This document shows, in pieces, positions 62,148-64,000 of a stretch of 64,000 nucleotides of DNA. The translations under genes were made by a program, and so were the position numbers. Origin of the DNA: Bradyrhizobium nitroreducens (GTDB taxonomy: Bacteria > Pseudomonadota > Alphaproteobacteria > Rhizobiales > Xanthobacteraceae); assembly GCF_002776695.1 (NCBI RefSeq), contig NZ_LFJC01000003.1, forward strand, positions 7,428,902 to 7,492,901, written 5' to 3'. A model generated the notes under the pieces. The model was not told the origin of the DNA. It made no database searches and saw nothing but the letters and a program-made list of their open reading frames with translations. Within the stretch, counting starts at the first letter, position 1. Every line of letters starts with the position of its first letter.

Positions 62148-63190
62148 GAGCCGCCGTCACCATCCTCGTGGTCGCTGCGCTTGCCTCGGTACCGCTCTGG
62201 CTGCGCGATCCCTATCTGCTGAATGCGCTGATCACGACCGGCATCTTCGTCATCGGCGCGATGAGCCTCAATCTGTTGCTCGGCTTCACCGGCCAGCTCA
62301 GCCTCGGCCACATCGCTTTCTTCGGTATCGGTGCCTATGTCAGCGCGCTGACGTCGCTTGGCTTCGACGCCGGCCTGCCCGGAGGCTTCCGTCTGGTTCA
62401 CACGTCCTGGCCGCCGATTGCAGGCTTCGTGCTGGCAATCCTGGTCGCCGGATCGTGCGGCTATTTCGTCGGGTTGCTCTCCTTCCGCGTCCGCGGCGCC
62501 TATTTCGTCATCGTGACCATCTCTTTTGCCGAGGTCGTCCGGCTGGTCGCGCTGAACTGGGTCGAGCTGACGCAGGGTCCGCTGGCACTCACCAACATTC
62601 CCTCGATTGCGCTGCCCTTGCCCGGCTTCGGCGAGCTGACGCTGCGCACCAAGTTTCACAACTACTATCTCGTGCTGGTGGTCGCGCTGATCGCCTATCT
62701 CCTGATCGCGCGTCTCGTTCATTCCCATTTCGGCCGCGCCATGCGCGGGCTGATGGAGAACGAGACGCTGGCGGTTTCCGTCGGCATCGATGTCACCAGG
62801 ACGCTGACGCTGGCGGCCGTGATCTCGGCAGCCATTGCCGGTGCTGCCGGCAGCCTCTATGCGCACTACATCAGGATCATCGACCCCGAGGTGTTTGCCT
62901 TCATCAACACCGTCACCATGGTCATTATGGTGATCTCAGGCGGCAAGGGCTCGCTGGCTGGTCCCGTCGTTGGCGGCCTGATCTTCGGGCTGTTGCCGGT
63001 TGCGCTGCGGCCGGTCATGGCGCCGGAGGCGCAGTGGATCGCCTATGGCGGCGTGCTGATCGCCATCCTGTTCGTGCTGCCGCGCGGCATCGTGCCGTCG
63101 CTCGCGCAGCGCTTCGCCAGGCGGCGGAGCGGGGCCGCGGCGCTGGCGACGGCCGCGCTCACCGACACCGGCGCCAAGGAGCCAGCGTGA
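62144..63190 (+). CDS. LIV-type ABC transporter permease, LivM family
   Basis: 348 residues, about ten membrane segments, GFTGQLSLGHIAFFGIGAYV near residue 48 and SGGKGSLAGPVVGGLIFGLL near 265. The ATG overlaps the LivH-type stop and its stop overlaps the ATPase start. A polar tail of about 25 residues follows the last membrane segment. Confidence 0.9.
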   Translation: MRAAVTILVVAALASVPLWLRDPYLLNALITTGIFVIGAMSLNLLLGFTGQLSLGHIAFFGIGAYVSALTSLGFDAGLPGGFRLVHTSWPPIAGFVLAILVAGSCGYFVGLLSFRVRGAYFVIVTISFAEVVRLVALNWVELTQGPLALTNIPSIALPLPGFGELTLRTKFHNYYLVLVVALIAYLLIARLVHSHFGRAMRGLMENETLAVSVGIDVTRTLTLAAVISAAIAGAAGSLYAHYIRIIDPEVFAFINTVTMVIMVISGGKGSLAGPVVGGLIFGLLPVALRPVMAPEAQWIAYGGVLIAILFVLPRGIVPSLAQRFARRRSGAAALATAALTDTGAKEPA

Positions 63191-63972
63191 TGACGGCGCG
63201 CAGCGTGGCCATGACCATCGATCAGGTCGCCGTCCGCTTCGGCGGGTTGGTCGCGATCTCCGACATGAGCTTCACCGTCGGCGAGGGCGAGATCGTCAGC
63301 TTGATCGGGCCGAACGGTGCGGGCAAGACCACCGCCTTCAACGTCATGACCGGATTCCTGACGCCGAGCGCGGGCCGCGTCACCTATCAGGGTACGACGC
63401 TGACCGGGTTGAAGCCGCACGAGATCGCCGATCTCGGCCTGATCCGCACCTTTCAGCGAACCTCCGTGTTTCCCAACGACACCGTCTACGACAATCTCCT
63501 GATCGGCCTGCATCGTCAGGGGCGGGTCCGGCTGCTCGATGCCATCCTCGGGCTGCCGGGCGCGCGCGCCTCGGAACGCAGGCTGCGGCAACGCGCGAGC
63601 GAGTTGATCGAGTGGGTGGGGCTCGAGCGCCGCGCGTACGATACGGCCGGCTCGCTGTCCTACGGCGAGCAGCGCCTCGTCGGCGTCGCGCTGGCGCTGG
63701 CGGCAGAGCCCTCGATGCTGCTGCTCGACGAGCCCGTCTCGGGCATGAACGCCTCGGAAACCCACCGCTTCGTCGAGCTGATTCGCAGCATTCGCGACCG
63801 CGGCATCACGATTTTGCTGGTCGAGCACGACATGCCGATGGTGATGACGGTCTCGGACCGTATCGTGGTGCTGAACTACGGCCGCATCATTGCCGAGGGG
63901 ACACCGGATGTGATCCGCAACGATCCGGCCGTGATCGAGGCCTATCTCGGACATGGAGCGGCGCGTGCTTGA
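63190..63972 (+). CDS. LIV-type ABC transporter ATPase, LivG family
   Basis: 260 residues: Walker A GPNGAGKTT near 45, LivG-type LGLIRTFQRTSVFPNDTVYD near 85, signature LSYGEQRLVGVALALAAEPS, Walker B MLLLDEPVSGMN and H-loop LLVEHDMPMVM. ATG 63190 shares its A with the TGA of the LivM-type gene; GTG 63187 is one codon earlier. Confidence 0.92.
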   Translation: MTARSVAMTIDQVAVRFGGLVAISDMSFTVGEGEIVSLIGPNGAGKTTAFNVMTGFLTPSAGRVTYQGTTLTGLKPHEIADLGLIRTFQRTSVFPNDTVYDNLLIGLHRQGRVRLLDAILGLPGARASERRLRQRASELIEWVGLERRAYDTAGSLSYGEQRLVGVALALAAEPSMLLLDEPVSGMNASETHRFVELIRSIRDRGITILLVEHDMPMVMTVSDRIVVLNYGRIIAEGTPDVIRNDPAVIEAYLGHGAARA

Positions 63973-64000
63973 GATCCGCGACATGGTGTGCGGCTATGGC
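63965..64000 (+). CDS. LIV-type ABC transporter ATPase, LivF family (partial, 5' end only)
   Basis: Only twelve residues, MLEIRDMVCGYG, are inside the window. They match the usual LivF N terminus, and LivF follows LivG in such operons. GTG 63965 has GGAG six bases upstream and overlaps the LivG-type stop by eight bases; an in-frame ATG at 63953 is the alternative. Confidence 0.75.
   Translation, partial: MLEIRDMVCGYG

Noticed and set aside
1..64000. tRNA, rRNA, CRISPR arrays, insertion sequences, integrases or phage genes
   Set aside because: No clover-leaf-like tRNA sequence, rRNA segment, regularly spaced short repeat array, transposase or integrase motif was recognised; the only mobile-like element is the small palindromic repeat at 61038-61244.

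Overview
The window reads as chromosomal DNA of a high-GC, metabolically versatile alphaproteobacterium. The gene families (many periplasmic-binding-protein ABC transporters, ThuA/ThuB-like genes, molybdenum hydroxylases, amidases) and a REP/MITE-like palindromic element of a style common in Bradyrhizobium and Rhodopseudomonas suggest Bradyrhizobium or a close relative. This placement is inference; no rRNA or tRNA gene is present to confirm it. Nearly all the DNA codes for uptake and breakdown of small organic, mostly nitrogen-containing, compounds.

Layout. (1) 1-4807, minus strand: an SDR dehydrogenase, a branched-chain-type (HAAT) binding protein, an AraC regulator and two LIV-type permeases, the last cut by the window edge. 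(2) 4975-10840, plus: a sugar ABC importer (binding protein and two permeases, no ATPase), a Gfo/Idh/MocA dehydrogenase, a ThuA-like protein and a LacI regulator. (3) 10911-14400: a decay zone with a truncated carbamoyltransferase joined to a truncated membrane-anchored repeat protein, plus two short gene relics (RraA-like and GloVer-like). (4) 14652-24194, plus: a polyamine-type ABC importer, a three-subunit molybdenum hydroxylase and an amidase, with a convergent LysR gene. (5) 25686-35825, plus: a short-chain amide operon: AmiC-like sensor, AmiR-like ANTAR antiterminator, five-gene HAAT importer, acetamidase/formamidase, a double-domain nitrilase and an SDR. An intrinsic terminator lies directly in front of amiC, which fits transcription antitermination. 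A formamidase gene fossil follows the operon. (6) 35989-44992: amidase, MFS transporter, transthyretin-like protein, polyamine-type ABC importer, a second amidase and an Asp/Glu/hydantoin racemase homologue that lacks the catalytic cysteines. (7) 44989-50673: GntR regulator, SsuABC/TauABC-type importer, an arylmalonate-decarboxylase-like protein and a hydantoinase/dihydropyrimidinase. (8) 50717-64000: acetamidase/formamidase, NCS1 permease, MarR regulator, cyclic amidohydrolase, a second molybdenum hydroxylase whose iron-sulfur subunit is fused to a CoxG-like domain, and a LIV-type importer running off the window end.

Together, regions 4-8 look like an amide/N-heterocycle catabolic island. 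Molybdenum hydroxylases would oxidise a ring, the hydantoinase and amidohydrolase would open cyclic amides, amidases, nitrilase and formamidases would release ammonia, and at least five importers bring in substrates. The substrates cannot be read from the sequence.

The most striking non-coding signals are two matching modules around the MarR gene. Each has a sigma-54-type -24/-12 promoter followed 23-25 bases later by an 18-bp palindrome (one perfect, one with two changes). One faces the NCS1 permease, the other the amidohydrolase/hydroxylase genes. Several enzymes of the island keep their fold but have lost or changed canonical catalytic residues (second nitrilase domain, racemase, transthyretin-like protein).
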